From contig NZ_DS022295.1 of the NCBI RefSeq assembly GCF_000153765.1, positions 155,828 to 219,827 of the forward strand: a DNA stretch of 64,000 bases, read 5' to 3'. The stretch's first letter is position 1, and each line of letters begins with the position of its first letter. The notes under the pieces are model-generated. The model saw only the letters and a list, made by a program, of their open reading frames with translations. It ran no database searches and was not told the DNA's origin. Made by a program: the position numbers and the translations under genes. This document shows, one piece after another, positions 54,416 to 63,937 of this stretch. Source of the DNA: Mariprofundus ferrooxydans PV-1. GTDB taxonomy: Bacteria; Pseudomonadota; Zetaproteobacteria; Mariprofundales; Mariprofundaceae.

Positions 54416-56200
54416 ATGTTAGCACGCACACATTGCGGCGATTTCAGAGTTCATCATATCGGGCAGACGGTGCGTCTGAACGGGTGGGCACAGACCAATC
54501 GCGATCACGGCGGCGTTGTCTTTATCGATGTGCGTGACCGCTCCGGTCTGGTGCAGATTGTCGTGCATCCGGATGACCCGGCCGTACACCAGCTGGCCCA
54601 TAGTCTGCGTCAGCAGGATGTGATCGAGGTGGTTGGCGAAGTGATTGCCCGCTCGGATGAAACCGTTAATGCCAAGCTGCCGACCGGTGCGATTGAAGTG
54701 AAGGCATCAACCATTACCGTGCTCAACCGCTCGGAGACGCCGCCATTCATGATTGATGATACCTGCGATACCGGTGAACAACATCGCCTGGAATACCGTT
54801 ATCTGGATCTGCGTCGGCCAAAGATGCAGGGCTTTATGGCGCTGCGTCACCGTGTGACGCATGCCGCCCGAAACTACCTGGACAGCCAGAGTTTTCTGGA
54901 AATTGAAACCCCGATACTGAATAAGTCGACGCCGGAGGGTGCTCGCGATTATCTGGTACCGTCGCGTGTTTATCCCGGCTCGTTTTTCGCCCTGCCGCAG
55001 AGCCCCCAGATATTCAAGCAGCTGCTGATGGTGGCCGGTATGGATCGCTATTATCAGATTGCCCGCTGCTTCCGTGATGAGGATCTGCGTGCAGATCGTC
55101 AGCCGGAATTCACGCAGGTGGATATTGAACTCTCGTTTGTATCGCAGGATGAGGTGATGGCCGTGGCTGAAGGGCTGTTGCGCTCAATGTTTGATGCCGG
55201 TGTCGGCATCCATCTGCCGGAAACATTCCCGAGGATCACCTATGCCGATGCCATGGATCGATACGGCCTGGATCGCCCGGATGTCCGTTTCGGACTGGAG
55301 CATGTCAATATTACCGAAATGATGAAGCGGGTTGAGTTCAAGGTGTTCCGTGAACCGGCTGATAACGGCGGTCTGGTCAAGATTATGCGTGTGCCCGGTG
55401 GCAGCGCGCTCAGCCGCAAACAGATTGATGATTACACGAAGTTTGTCTCGATTTACGGTGCCAAAGGACTGGCCTGGATCAAGGTCAATGATGTGACGGA
55501 TCTGCCTGGCGGCCTGCAGTCACCGATTGTGAAGTTTCTACCTGAAGATGTGCTGGCCGATATGCTACAAGCTTGTGGTGCGGAAAACGGCGACCTGCTC
55601 TTCTTCGGTGCCGGCGATGAGAAGGTGGTCAATGATGCACTGGGTAATCTGCGTGTGAAGGTCGGTCATGATATGGGCCTGGTCGCGGCAGGTGATCACC
55701 GTTTTGTCTGGGTGGTGGATTTCCCGATGTTTGCGTGGAATGCCGATGAGAAGCGTCCGGAAGCGCTGCATCATCCGTTTACCGCACCGTATGCGGAGGA
55801 TCTGGACAAGCTGGAGAGCGATCCGCTGAACATGCGCTCACAGGCCTATGACCTGGTCTGGAACGGCACCGAGATCGGTGGCGGCTCGATTCGTATTCAT
55901 AATCCTGAGGTGCAGGCGCGCGTATTCAAGACGCTCGGCATCTCCGATGAAGAGGCCGATAGCAAATTCGGTTTTCTGGTTAATGCACTGAAATATGGTG
56001 CACCGCCGCATGGCGGTCTGGCATTCGGCCTGGATCGTGTACTATCACTGATGGCCGGTGTTGACTCGATCCGTGATGTCATCGCCTTTCCGAAAACCCA
56101 GAAGGCAGCGGACCCCATGTCCAATGCGCCGAGCGAAGTCTCCGATGCACAGTGGAAAGAGCTGGGGCTGCGCAAACGCCGGACGATTCAGGAGAGCTGA
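54416..56200 (+). CDS. aspS: Aspartyl-tRNA synthetase (probably nondiscriminating)
   Basis: 594 residues, bacterial-type AspRS with N-terminal OB fold, class II core, GAD insert (about 290-420) and motif 3 near GLAFGLDRVLSLMAG. Motif 2 is RCFRDEDLRADRQPEFTQ. ATG 54416 has GGAGG upstream; open frame further left is not conserved. His31 in NRDHGG is the residue reported for nondiscriminating AspRS (Pseudomonas aeruginosa), where E. coli has Leu. If so, it also charges tRNA-Asn with Asp and the cell uses GatCAB. This substrate inference rests on one position. Confidence 0.95.
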   Translation: MLARTHCGDFRVHHIGQTVRLNGWAQTNRDHGGVVFIDVRDRSGLVQIVVHPDDPAVHQLAHSLRQQDVIEVVGEVIARSDETVNAKLPTGAIEVKASTITVLNRSETPPFMIDDTCDTGEQHRLEYRYLDLRRPKMQGFMALRHRVTHAARNYLDSQSFLEIETPILNKSTPEGARDYLVPSRVYPGSFFALPQSPQIFKQLLMVAGMDRYYQIARCFRDEDLRADRQPEFTQVDIELSFVSQDEVMAVAEGLLRSMFDAGVGIHLPETFPRITYADAMDRYGLDRPDVRFGLEHVNITEMMKRVEFKVFREPADNGGLVKIMRVPGGSALSRKQIDDYTKFVSIYGAKGLAWIKVNDVTDLPGGLQSPIVKFLPEDVLADMLQACGAENGDLLFFGAGDEKVVNDALGNLRVKVGHDMGLVAAGDHRFVWVVDFPMFAWNADEKRPEALHHPFTAPYAEDLDKLESDPLNMRSQAYDLVWNGTEIGGGSIRIHNPEVQARVFKTLGISDEEADSKFGFLVNALKYGAPPHGGLAFGLDRVLSLMAGVDSIRDVIAFPKTQKAADPMSNAPSEVSDAQWKELGLRKRRTIQES

Positions 56201-56286
56201 TCGTCCTGTTTATCAAAGGGGAGGAGAGCGTCCGCGTGCCCGGGCTGCATGCCTCCCCGGGATTGACAACACAGTCTTATGACAGG

Positions 56287-56583
56287 ATGATGCAAGGCAT
56301 GAGATTTACACTGTGTTTGCTACTGTTGCTCTGCGCTGCTTGTGCGATGAAGCCGCCTGCACAGGAGATGTCTGATGCGCGTTCCGCCATCAAAACAGCG
56401 CAGCAGCTACCGAGCGGGGATAATACGTCAAAGGCAGATCGTTATCTGCAGAGCGCAGAGCAGGCTCTGGATCAGGCTGCTGAGGCCATGCGTGCAGAGC
56501 AATATGACAGGGCGCGTAACAAGGCGCTGGAAGCGCGGCGCAATGCGCAGGAAGCAGCCCGTATCAAGCAATCAAATAAATAA
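56287..56583 (+). CDS. Small lipoprotein, DUF4398-like
   Basis: About 98 residues (ATG 56287, 56290 or 56299). Lipoprotein signal with lipobox LCAAC. The mature part is an Ala/Arg/Gln-rich helical hairpin (DARSAIKTAQQ ... YLQSAEQALDQA ... DRARNKALEARR), the pattern of DUF4398 envelope lipoproteins. Function unknown. It lies 86 bases after aspS. Confidence 0.75.
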   Translation: MMQGMRFTLCLLLLLCAACAMKPPAQEMSDARSAIKTAQQLPSGDNTSKADRYLQSAEQALDQAAEAMRAEQYDRARNKALEARRNAQEAARIKQSNK

Positions 56584-56639
56584 TAAATAACTTAGAACTG
56601 ACTCCTTTGGGGGAGTCGGGGGAATAGGGGTTTGAACAG

Positions 56640-58385
56640 ATGGTATTAAAACACATATGTGCGCCGGAAAATGGTGAAAAAATCACCATGGGCGATGATG
56701 GAAAACTGAATGTCCCCGATCAGCCAATTGTGACCTTTATTGAAGGTGACGGAATTGGGCCTGATATCTGGAAAGCAACCCGCGCGATGCTCGATGCTGC
56801 GGTTGAAAAAGCTTATGCCGGCAGTCGCAAGATATCCTGGATGGAAGTATACGCGGGTGAAAAGGCGTGGAATCTGTATGGCCAGAGTGATGATGCATGG
56901 CTGCCCAAAGAGTCGCTGGATGCGATGACGGAGTATCTGGTTGGTTTGAAAGGTCCGCTGACCACGCCGATCGGTGGCGGTATGGGCTCATTGAATGTGG
57001 CGATCCGCCAAGTGATGGATCTGTATGTATGTCTGCGTCCGGTGAAGCATTTTACCGGTGTACCGAGCCCGGTGAAGCGTCCTGAAGATGTGGATATGGT
57101 GATATTCCGCGAAAATACCGAAGATATCTATGCCGGTATTGAATGGCCGGCCGGTAGTGATGACGTTAAAAAAGTCATTGATTTCCTGCAAAATGAAATG
57201 GGCGTATCAAAAATTCGTTTTCCTGAGAGTAGCGGTATTGGTGTGAAGCCGGTGTCGCAGGAAGGTACGGCCCGACTGGTGCGCGCAGCCATCCAGTATG
57301 CCATCGATAATGAGCTCAAGAGCGTTACCCTGGTTCATAAGGGTAATATCATGAAGTACACCGAGGGTGCGTTCCGTAACTGGGGCTATGAGATTGCCAA
57401 GAATGAATTCGGTGCGGTAGAGATCGATGGCGGCCCATGGTGCAAACTGCCTAATGGTATCGTCATCAAGGATGCGATAGCCGATATCGCGCTGCAACAG
57501 GTGCTGACCCGTCCGACAGAGTTTGACGTGATTGCCACGCTGAACCTCAATGGCGATTACCTATCCGATGCGCTGGCTGCACAGGTCGGCGGTATTGGTA
57601 TCGCACCGGGTGCGAATATCAATTACACCAGCGGCCATGCCATCTTTGAAGCAACCCACGGCACTGCCCCGAAGTATGCGGGCAAGGATATGGTCAATCC
57701 TTCATCAATGACGCTCTCCGGTGAGATGATGCTGCGTTATCTGGGTTGGACGGAAGCGGCCGATCTGGTACTCAAGGGTATCAATGGGGCCATTGCCGCC
57801 AAAACTGTGACCTATGATTTCCACCGCCTGATGGAAGGAGCTACCAAGCTATCCACCTCGGAATTTGGTGATGCGGTTATTGCCCATATGGGTGATGCAG
57901 AGCATACCGGGGATGAAGTGGCTGATCAGTACGATCAACTGGCTGAACGATTCAAGGAGTTGTTCGAGTCGGGAGCCGAGAAGTCATCCGAATTTGCCGC
58001 TACAGCGATGGAAAAGGCACGCCAGCAGCTCACTGCTGCCGGTGCATTCAGCGAAGAGCAGGGCAAGAACCTGAAGGTGTTTCTCGAGCGTGATTTCTCG
58101 CAAATGGCGCAGACGATGCGTGACGGAGCGAAGGAGAAGCTCAATCCTTCGCGTGTCAGTGTCGGTGCTCTCTCATCACTGTATGCCTTGCTTAATGCTG
58201 CCGGTCTTGCACTGAGTTCCGTGGCTGTGCGCACACAAAAAGCGCTCTCCTGCCGCTCCGGTGAAATTACCAGTGCCGGTACGCTGACCTGCATCAGCTG
58301 CGATCATGAGTTGCACTTCAAGAAGACAGGGCGTGTACCTCCATGTCCGAAGTGTCACGCTACCGAGTTCCGCAAGAGCTATTAA
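56640..58385 (+). CDS. icd: NADP-isocitrate dehydrogenase fused to a zinc-ribbon (DUF1451-like) domain
   Basis: 581 residues. Residues about 1-420 are a complete E. coli-type isocitrate dehydrogenase (isocitrate to 2-oxoglutarate, TCA cycle): [12 protein letters not shown], Ser117 in SLNVAIRQ (E. coli phospho-Ser113), and the NADP residues Lys345-Tyr346 and Tyr392/Arg396. A further about 150 residues follow without a stop: a helical stretch (about 430-530) and a zinc ribbon with Cys551, Cys554, Cys569, Cys572 (CISC ... PPCPKC). The tail resembles DUF1451 zinc-ribbon proteins. Usual IDH ends near 416. The role of the tail is unknown; regulation or partner binding is possible. Confidence 0.93.
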   Translation: MVLKHICAPENGEKITMGDDGKLNVPDQPIVTFIEGDGIGPDIWKATRAMLDAAVEKAYAGSRKISWMEVYAGEKAWNLYGQSDDAWLPKESLDAMTEYLVGLKGPLTTPIGGGMGSLNVAIRQVMDLYVCLRPVKHFTGVPSPVKRPEDVDMVIFRENTEDIYAGIEWPAGSDDVKKVIDFLQNEMGVSKIRFPESSGIGVKPVSQEGTARLVRAAIQYAIDNELKSVTLVHKGNIMKYTEGAFRNWGYEIAKNEFGAVEIDGGPWCKLPNGIVIKDAIADIALQQVLTRPTEFDVIATLNLNGDYLSDALAAQVGGIGIAPGANINYTSGHAIFEATHGTAPKYAGKDMVNPSSMTLSGEMMLRYLGWTEAADLVLKGINGAIAAKTVTYDFHRLMEGATKLSTSEFGDAVIAHMGDAEHTGDEVADQYDQLAERFKELFESGAEKSSEFAATAMEKARQQLTAAGAFSEEQGKNLKVFLERDFSQMAQTMRDGAKEKLNPSRVSVGALSSLYALLNAAGLALSSVAVRTQKALSCRSGEITSAGTLTCISCDHELHFKKTGRVPPCPKCHATEFRKSY

Positions 58386-58404
58386 GGCGAGGGCAGTAGG
58401 AAAT

Positions 58405-58438
58405 AAAAAAGGCCGGATCAGAAGATCCGGCCTTTTTT
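58405..58438. terminator. Bidirectional terminator after icd
   Basis: A 15-bp perfect stem (AAAAAAGGCCGGATC/GATCCGGCCTTTTTT) with AGAA loop. Serves icd and the converging beta-barrel gene. Confidence 0.93.
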
Positions 58439-58464
58439 GTGCCTGCTTTTCTGAAAGCAGTGTT

Positions 58465-59217
58465 TCAGAAGCGGAAGAAACCACCGACAAAAGGACCTTT
58501 CAGTGTCATATCAGCGATCATGCCGGTGTTGTTGAGTTTCAGCTTGATATAGCGATAACCGGCAAAGATACCGAGTGTTGGCAGAGGCGAGAACTCTATC
58601 TGTGCACTGGCATCGGTGAATGTATTGCCGGAGTAACCGAGATAACCGATACGACCGGTGACGCCGATAAAGTCAGCCAGTGCAACGCGACCGCGAAGGC
58701 CAACAGTGGGGATCGGAATGGTCATATTCTTATTGGTTGTGGTGCCGAGGTTGGTCATGGATGTTTTGGCTCTCACAGTTTTTACCGACGTCTCAATACC
58801 CAGTTGGATGCGTGAAGGTAGGTCATCCATATTGACCAGATAATAGGTGTACCCGACATCAAACACATCTGCCTTGAATGTGCTTGTGGCGGGAGTGCCG
58901 GCGCCAAAGGTCAGGCCGTTAAACGTGATATTGCGCGCAAGTGTGCCGGAACCACTGAAGCTCATCGGGATGTACTCAAATGAGAGTTGTGAATCTCCGA
59001 GCAGGAGGTCGATTTCACCCGTTGCCTGAGAGCTGTTTTTGAAGTTCAGATCCAGATTCATGTCAATGCGGCTGCCGACATTGTTCGTGGTGGAGCCGAA
59101 ATAGCCTGAGGGCGAGAGCAGCATAAAGCCCGGTTTGATTGCGATGGTTTCATCGGCCTGGGCGGCCGAGGCAAAACTGATGGCGACAGTGGCCAGAGCA
59201 AGCAATTTACGTTTCAT
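58465..59217 (-). CDS. Outer-membrane beta-barrel protein, unknown role
   Basis: 250 residues. Signal peptide MKRKLLALATVAISFASAAQA (cleavage about 21). The mature chain alternates polar and hydrophobic residues, rich in Gly, Thr, Phe and Tyr, and ends in GGFFRF with the terminal Phe typical of BamA-inserted barrels. No specific porin family recognised. Monocistronic, convergent with icd. Confidence 0.75.
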   Translation of the reverse strand: MKRKLLALATVAISFASAAQADETIAIKPGFMLLSPSGYFGSTTNNVGSRIDMNLDLNFKNSSQATGEIDLLLGDSQLSFEYIPMSFSGSGTLARNITFNGLTFGAGTPATSTFKADVFDVGYTYYLVNMDDLPSRIQLGIETSVKTVRAKTSMTNLGTTTNKNMTIPIPTVGLRGRVALADFIGVTGRIGYLGYSGNTFTDASAQIEFSPLPTLGIFAGYRYIKLKLNNTGMIADMTLKGPFVGGFFRF

Positions 59218-59341
59218 TTTGATTCTCCATTATGTGATTGATGCCGTCGGATCTTGCGCGGTCGGCACTATATAGCTGCGAGCTGGATCACACCATCATG
59301 TCGGACGCTGCAAATCTTTCGCAAGACGATACAATCCCGGC

Positions 59342-61300
59342 ATGTTTTTAGGTGTGGATACCGGCGGTACGTTTACCGACTTTGTGCATTTTGGCGCAGA
59401 CGGCCTGCGTTTTCACAAGGTACTCTCCACACCTGCCGATCCGTCGCGGGCCATTGAACAGGGTGTTGCTGAACTGAAACTGAAAGCCTCTGACCTGCAC
59501 CTGGTGCACGGCTCAACGGTGGCCACCAATGCCGTACTCGAGCGTAAGGGCGCACGCACGCTGTTTGTCACCAATAAGGGTTTCGAGGATTTACTGACCA
59601 TCGGCCGGCAGACCAGAGGTGAGCTTTATGATCTCTGTCCCGAGCTGCCGGAGGTATGGCTGAAACGCAGCGATGCTGTCGGCGTGGACGGCCGCATTGA
59701 TGCACAGGGCGGTATGTTGCATGCGCTGGATAGTGCATCGGTTGATGCGCTGACCCGGCGGCTGGCCAGCGGTGATTACGAGTCGGTTGCCATCTGTCTG
59801 CTCTTCTCCTTTCTCAATCCCGCTCATGAGCAGGCTTTGGCCGCGGCCATACCCGCCAACCTGTTTGTCTCGTCATCCCATCAGGTGCTGGCCGAATACC
59901 GCGAGTATGAGCGGGGCACAACTACCTTTCTCAATGCCTATGTCGGCCCGCTGGTACAGCGTTACCTGCAACGGCTGCAGCATACGCTTATCCCGCGTCA
60001 TCTGTTTGTCATGCACTCGGCAGGCGGGGTCATGCAGGCCGAAAGAGCGGGGGAGCAGGCGGTAAGGCTGCTACTTTCGGGGCCTGCAGGCGGGCTTGTT
60101 GCCGCAACTGCGGTCGGTCGCCAACTGGGTGAAACGAAGCTGTTGAGCTTTGATATGGGTGGTACCAGCACCGATGTGGCGCTGATTTGTGGTGAACCGG
60201 CTATGACCACGGAAGGTGAGGTGGCGGGGCTGCCGGTATCGTTGCCGATGCTGGATATCCATACCATCGGTGCCGGTGGTGGCTCGCTCGCCTGGCTGGA
60301 TGAGGCGGGGCTGCCGCAGGTCGGACCGGCCTCGGCGGGAGCTGATCCGGGGCCTGTCTGTTACGGGCGAGGCGGCAGACAGGTGACGGTAACCGATGCC
60401 AATCTGCTGCTCGGTCGCATTCCTGCAGCTGCCCGTATGGCAGGCTCCATGCCGCTGGACAGGGATGCGGCCGAGCGGGCCTTCGAGCAGTACGGGCGAT
60501 CGTTTGGTCTTGGCGCAATCCGGGCTGCGGAGGCCGTGATTGCTATTGCCGAAGAACATATGGCCGGTGCCCTGCGCGTAGTGTCGGTGCAGCGTGGTCA
60601 TGACCCGGCCGATTTTGCACTGATCTGCTTCGGCGGCGCCGGCGGTTTGCACGCCTGTGCGCTGGCCGAGAAGCTGGCCATGCGACGGGTGATTGTGCCG
60701 GTTGCCAGCGGCGCATTCTCGGCGCTGGGTATGCTGGCCGGGCGCCAGCAGAGCGAGTTTTCGCGCAGCCGCCGCATGGCTGTTGACGATACGGAAACCG
60801 CCGTGCAGTTACAATCACTGCTTACGGAGCTTGAGCATGAAGCGGCGCTGCAGATGCCGGGATTGGCACTCTCGTTTGAGCGGCGGGTCGATATGCGTTA
60901 TGCAGGTCAGGGCTTTCACCTGATGATTCCGCTGGCTGATGGCCCGGATATTGACCTCCCTGCACTGGCGGAGCAGTTCTGCGCGGCACACGACAAGGCT
61001 TACGGCCACAGGCTGGCTCGCGCTGTGGAGATCATGACGGTGCGGTTAACGGCTTTTGTCGCGGGCCCCGAACTCATCTGGCCGCCGCTGCCTGCTGCAG
61101 GAACGCAAGCGCCCTGTACCATGGTGGATATACACGGGGCAGGTGAGGTGTGCTGCTATCGGCGTGAGGATCTTGTTGCAGGCAGTCATATCGATGGTCC
61201 GGCACTGGTGATTGAGGATATCGCCACACTCTGGTTGCCCGAGCGGTGGTGTCTGCAACTCTCGCCGCACGGGCATCTTCTGCTGGAGCGTATGGAATGA
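59342..61300 (+). CDS. Hydantoinase/oxoprolinase A-type subunit
   Basis: 652 residues, HyuA/OplaH-A family ATPase subunit. The N-terminus FLGVDTGGTFTDF is the hydantoinase A signature; ASHK-type nucleotide motifs DMGGTSTDVALI and GGAGGLHACAL follow. Such proteins use ATP to open hydantoin, 5-oxoproline or related rings, or carboxylate ketones; substrate not readable. Overlaps the B subunit by 4 bases. Confidence 0.88.
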   Translation: MFLGVDTGGTFTDFVHFGADGLRFHKVLSTPADPSRAIEQGVAELKLKASDLHLVHGSTVATNAVLERKGARTLFVTNKGFEDLLTIGRQTRGELYDLCPELPEVWLKRSDAVGVDGRIDAQGGMLHALDSASVDALTRRLASGDYESVAICLLFSFLNPAHEQALAAAIPANLFVSSSHQVLAEYREYERGTTTFLNAYVGPLVQRYLQRLQHTLIPRHLFVMHSAGGVMQAERAGEQAVRLLLSGPAGGLVAATAVGRQLGETKLLSFDMGGTSTDVALICGEPAMTTEGEVAGLPVSLPMLDIHTIGAGGGSLAWLDEAGLPQVGPASAGADPGPVCYGRGGRQVTVTDANLLLGRIPAAARMAGSMPLDRDAAERAFEQYGRSFGLGAIRAAEAVIAIAEEHMAGALRVVSVQRGHDPADFALICFGGAGGLHACALAEKLAMRRVIVPVASGAFSALGMLAGRQQSEFSRSRRMAVDDTETAVQLQSLLTELEHEAALQMPGLALSFERRVDMRYAGQGFHLMIPLADGPDIDLPALAEQFCAAHDKAYGHRLARAVEIMTVRLTAFVAGPELIWPPLPAAGTQAPCTMVDIHGAGEVCCYRREDLVAGSHIDGPALVIEDIATLWLPERWCLQLSPHGHLLLERME

Positions 61301-62886
61301 CGATCGATGCTGTTGCCATAAGCCTCTTCTCGCATCGTTTGTCGGCGCTCTGCGAAGAGATGGGTGCCGTACTCAAACATAGTGCGATTTCACCCAATAT
61401 CCGTGATCGCGAGGATTTCTCCTGCGCGCTGTTCGATCGCACAGGTGAGTTGGTTGCGCAGGCGGCCCATATTCCGGTTCATCTCGGCTCGATGGCTTTT
61501 GCCATGCACGATGTGGTGGGTCGGTTCGACTGGTGCGATGGGGATGTGGTGGTGTTCAACGATCCGTTTCTCGGCGGCACCCACCTGCCCGATATCACCG
61601 TTGTGATGCCGATATTTATCAAGGCAGTGCTGGTCGGTTTTTCCGCCACGCGTGCCCACCATGCCGATATCGGCGGCAAATCACCGGGGTCGATGGGGCT
61701 GGAAACTTCGCTTGCCGATGAGGGGATGGTGATCTCTCCGCGCTACTGGTTTGTTGCGGGAGAGGAGCAGCCGGCGCTGGCTGCGTCTTTTTATCAGCGT
61801 GTGCGTGCGCCGGATGAGCGACTGGGCGATCTCTCCGCCCAGCGCGCGGCCTGTGCGGTGGGTGTCATGCGGCTGGCGGACTATGAGCAGGATAAGTTGC
61901 AATCGATGTTTGCGCAGTTGATGGCGGTCTCCTCGCGTTACGGTCGCCAGTGTATTGCCGCCATTCCCGATGGTGTTTTCTGCTTTGCCGATACGCTGGA
62001 GGATGACGGCTGCGGCAACGGCCCGCTGAGGATTATGGTGCGCGTGACTATCGCAGGGGAGACGGCCTGCGTGGATTTTACCGGCACAGATTTGCAGACT
62101 ACCGGGCCGGTCAACTGCCCGCTGGCGGTGACGGCGGCCAGCGTATTTTATGTCTTCCGCTGCCTGATGCCGAAGCATGTGCCGCAAACAGCGGCCGTAT
62201 TTGAACCGATTACGATCACGACAGAAGCAGGCTCTCTGGTGCATGCCGGAGAGGGTGCGGCGGTGGCTGCCGGCAATGTGGAGACCAGCCAGCGCATTGT
62301 CGATGTGCTGCTCGGTGCACTGGCGCAGGCTATCCCTGAGCGCATACCGGCAGCCGCGCAGGGCACGATGAATAATGTGATTTTCGGCGGTGGTGATCAG
62401 GCCGATAATACATGGGTTTATTATGAGACGCTGGCCGGCGGCATGGGTGCACATGCATCGGGTAACGGACTCTCCGCCGTGCAGTGTCATATGACCAATA
62501 CAAAGAACTCTTCCATTGAAGTGCTGGAAATGCACTATCCGCTCAGGCTGCGGGCTTATGCGCTGCGCCATGGCTCCGGCGGGGCAGGTCTGCACCATGG
62601 TGGCGACGGGCTGATTCGTGAGTGGGAAGTGTTGGAGGGTTGCCATCTATCCTTGCTCAGTGAGCGGCGCACGAATGCCCCCTGGGGGTTGGCAGGTGGT
62701 GAAACGGGACGAAGTGGTATCAACAGCATCTGCCGCGATGGTGTGTGGTCGGCTCTGCCGGGCAAATGCACGACCCGTTTGATGGCGGGTGATCGGTTGC
62801 GTGTGGAAACCCCCGGCGGCGGCGGTTACGGATTAAGCCGTGAAAACGAACATCAGGACAGCGATCATGATCATACTGGCAATTGA
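61297..62886 (+). CDS. Hydantoinase/oxoprolinase B-type subunit
   Basis: 529 residues, HyuB family. Family segments include SPNIRDREDFSCALFD at the N-terminus, VVFNDPFLGGTHLPDI, ATRAHHADIGG with candidate metal His-His, and near the C-terminus RSGGAG-type RHGSGGAGLHHGGDGL and ETPGGGGYG. Start ATG 61297 overlaps the A subunit, so the two make one enzyme. A 5-oxoprolinase role is most common but not proven. tsaD overlaps its 3' end by 20 bases. Confidence 0.88.
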   Translation: MTIDAVAISLFSHRLSALCEEMGAVLKHSAISPNIRDREDFSCALFDRTGELVAQAAHIPVHLGSMAFAMHDVVGRFDWCDGDVVVFNDPFLGGTHLPDITVVMPIFIKAVLVGFSATRAHHADIGGKSPGSMGLETSLADEGMVISPRYWFVAGEEQPALAASFYQRVRAPDERLGDLSAQRAACAVGVMRLADYEQDKLQSMFAQLMAVSSRYGRQCIAAIPDGVFCFADTLEDDGCGNGPLRIMVRVTIAGETACVDFTGTDLQTTGPVNCPLAVTAASVFYVFRCLMPKHVPQTAAVFEPITITTEAGSLVHAGEGAAVAAGNVETSQRIVDVLLGALAQAIPERIPAAAQGTMNNVIFGGGDQADNTWVYYETLAGGMGAHASGNGLSAVQCHMTNTKNSSIEVLEMHYPLRLRAYALRHGSGGAGLHHGGDGLIREWEVLEGCHLSLLSERRTNAPWGLAGGETGRSGINSICRDGVWSALPGKCTTRLMAGDRLRVETPGGGGYGLSRENEHQDSDHDHTGN

Positions 62887-63913
62887 ATCTTCATGCGATG
62901 AAACGGCAACGGCCCTGTATGACGGGGATCTGGCGAGCGGCAGCGGTCGTATCCTGGGCGAATGTATTGCCTCGCAGATCGAAACCCACGCCCGCTTTGG
63001 CGGTGTGGTGCCGGAAGTGGCATCGCGTGAGCATCTGGCCGCTTTGCCGCCGATGGTGGATGAGATCATGCAGGAGGCCGGGCTCGGCTGGGCGGATATC
63101 GATGCCATCGCTGTGACAGCCGGCCCCGGCCTGATGGGAGCGCTGCTGGTGGGTGTCTCCTATGCGCGTGCTGCAGGAGCTGTGCACAATATACCGGTGA
63201 TACCGGTGCATCATATGGAAGGGCATCTGCTCGCACCCGGCTTAAGTGGCGAGCTGCCGGCCTTCCCGTTTATCACGCTGCTGGTCTCAGGCGGCCATAC
63301 GTTGCTTGTGCGCGTAGATGGTATTGGCGCCTACAGCCTGATCGGACAGACGCTCGATGATGCTGCCGGTGAATGTTTTGATAAGTCCGCACGCCTGTTG
63401 GGTCTGCCGTATCCGGGCGGACCGGAAGTGGCCCGTCTGGCGCTGAAAGGGGATGCCAAACGCTTCAAACTACCGCGTCCGATGCTGAACAAGGATAATC
63501 TCGATTTCAGTTTTTCCGGCCTGAAAACGGCGGTGATGTATGCCGTGCGCAAGGCCGGCGGCAGCGACGCCCTGGATGATACGGCACGCTGCGATATGGC
63601 GGCTGCCATCGAAGCCTCCATCTGCGAGGTGCTGGTTAAAAAAGCGGTGCGCGCCTGTCGTCAGCAGAATGCACCAAGGCTGGTGATTGCCGGCGGTGTG
63701 GCTGCCAACAGCAGCCTGCGCAAGCTGCTGGCAACCTATGCCGATGAAGTTACCGTATTTCTGCCGGAGCCCAAACACTGCACGGACAATGCCGCAATGA
63801 TCGCCTATGCCGCCTTTGCCCGTTTACGTACCGGCAGCGAAGCTTCCACCGATTGGGATGCGCGCCCCCGCTGGCCGCTGAATGAACAGACCAGAGCGGT
63901 ATCCGCTCCTTGA
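62867..63913 (+). CDS. tsaD: tRNA N6-adenosine threonylcarbamoyltransferase TsaD
   Basis: 348 residues, Kae1/TsaD/YgjD family, universal enzyme for the t6A37 modification of ANN-reading tRNAs. The N-terminus ILAIESSCDETATA, iron ligands in HHMEGH, and GGVAANSSLR near the C-terminus are diagnostic. ATG 62867 is chosen to match the family start (AGGA upstream); an earlier in-frame start would add nine residues inside hyuB. Confidence 0.96.
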   Translation: MIILAIESSCDETATALYDGDLASGSGRILGECIASQIETHARFGGVVPEVASREHLAALPPMVDEIMQEAGLGWADIDAIAVTAGPGLMGALLVGVSYARAAGAVHNIPVIPVHHMEGHLLAPGLSGELPAFPFITLLVSGGHTLLVRVDGIGAYSLIGQTLDDAAGECFDKSARLLGLPYPGGPEVARLALKGDAKRFKLPRPMLNKDNLDFSFSGLKTAVMYAVRKAGGSDALDDTARCDMAAAIEASICEVLVKKAVRACRQQNAPRLVIAGGVAANSSLRKLLATYADEVTVFLPEPKHCTDNAAMIAYAAFARLRTGSEASTDWDARPRWPLNEQTRAVSAP

Positions 63914-63937
63914 TTTGAACAGGCGAACTTCACGGAT

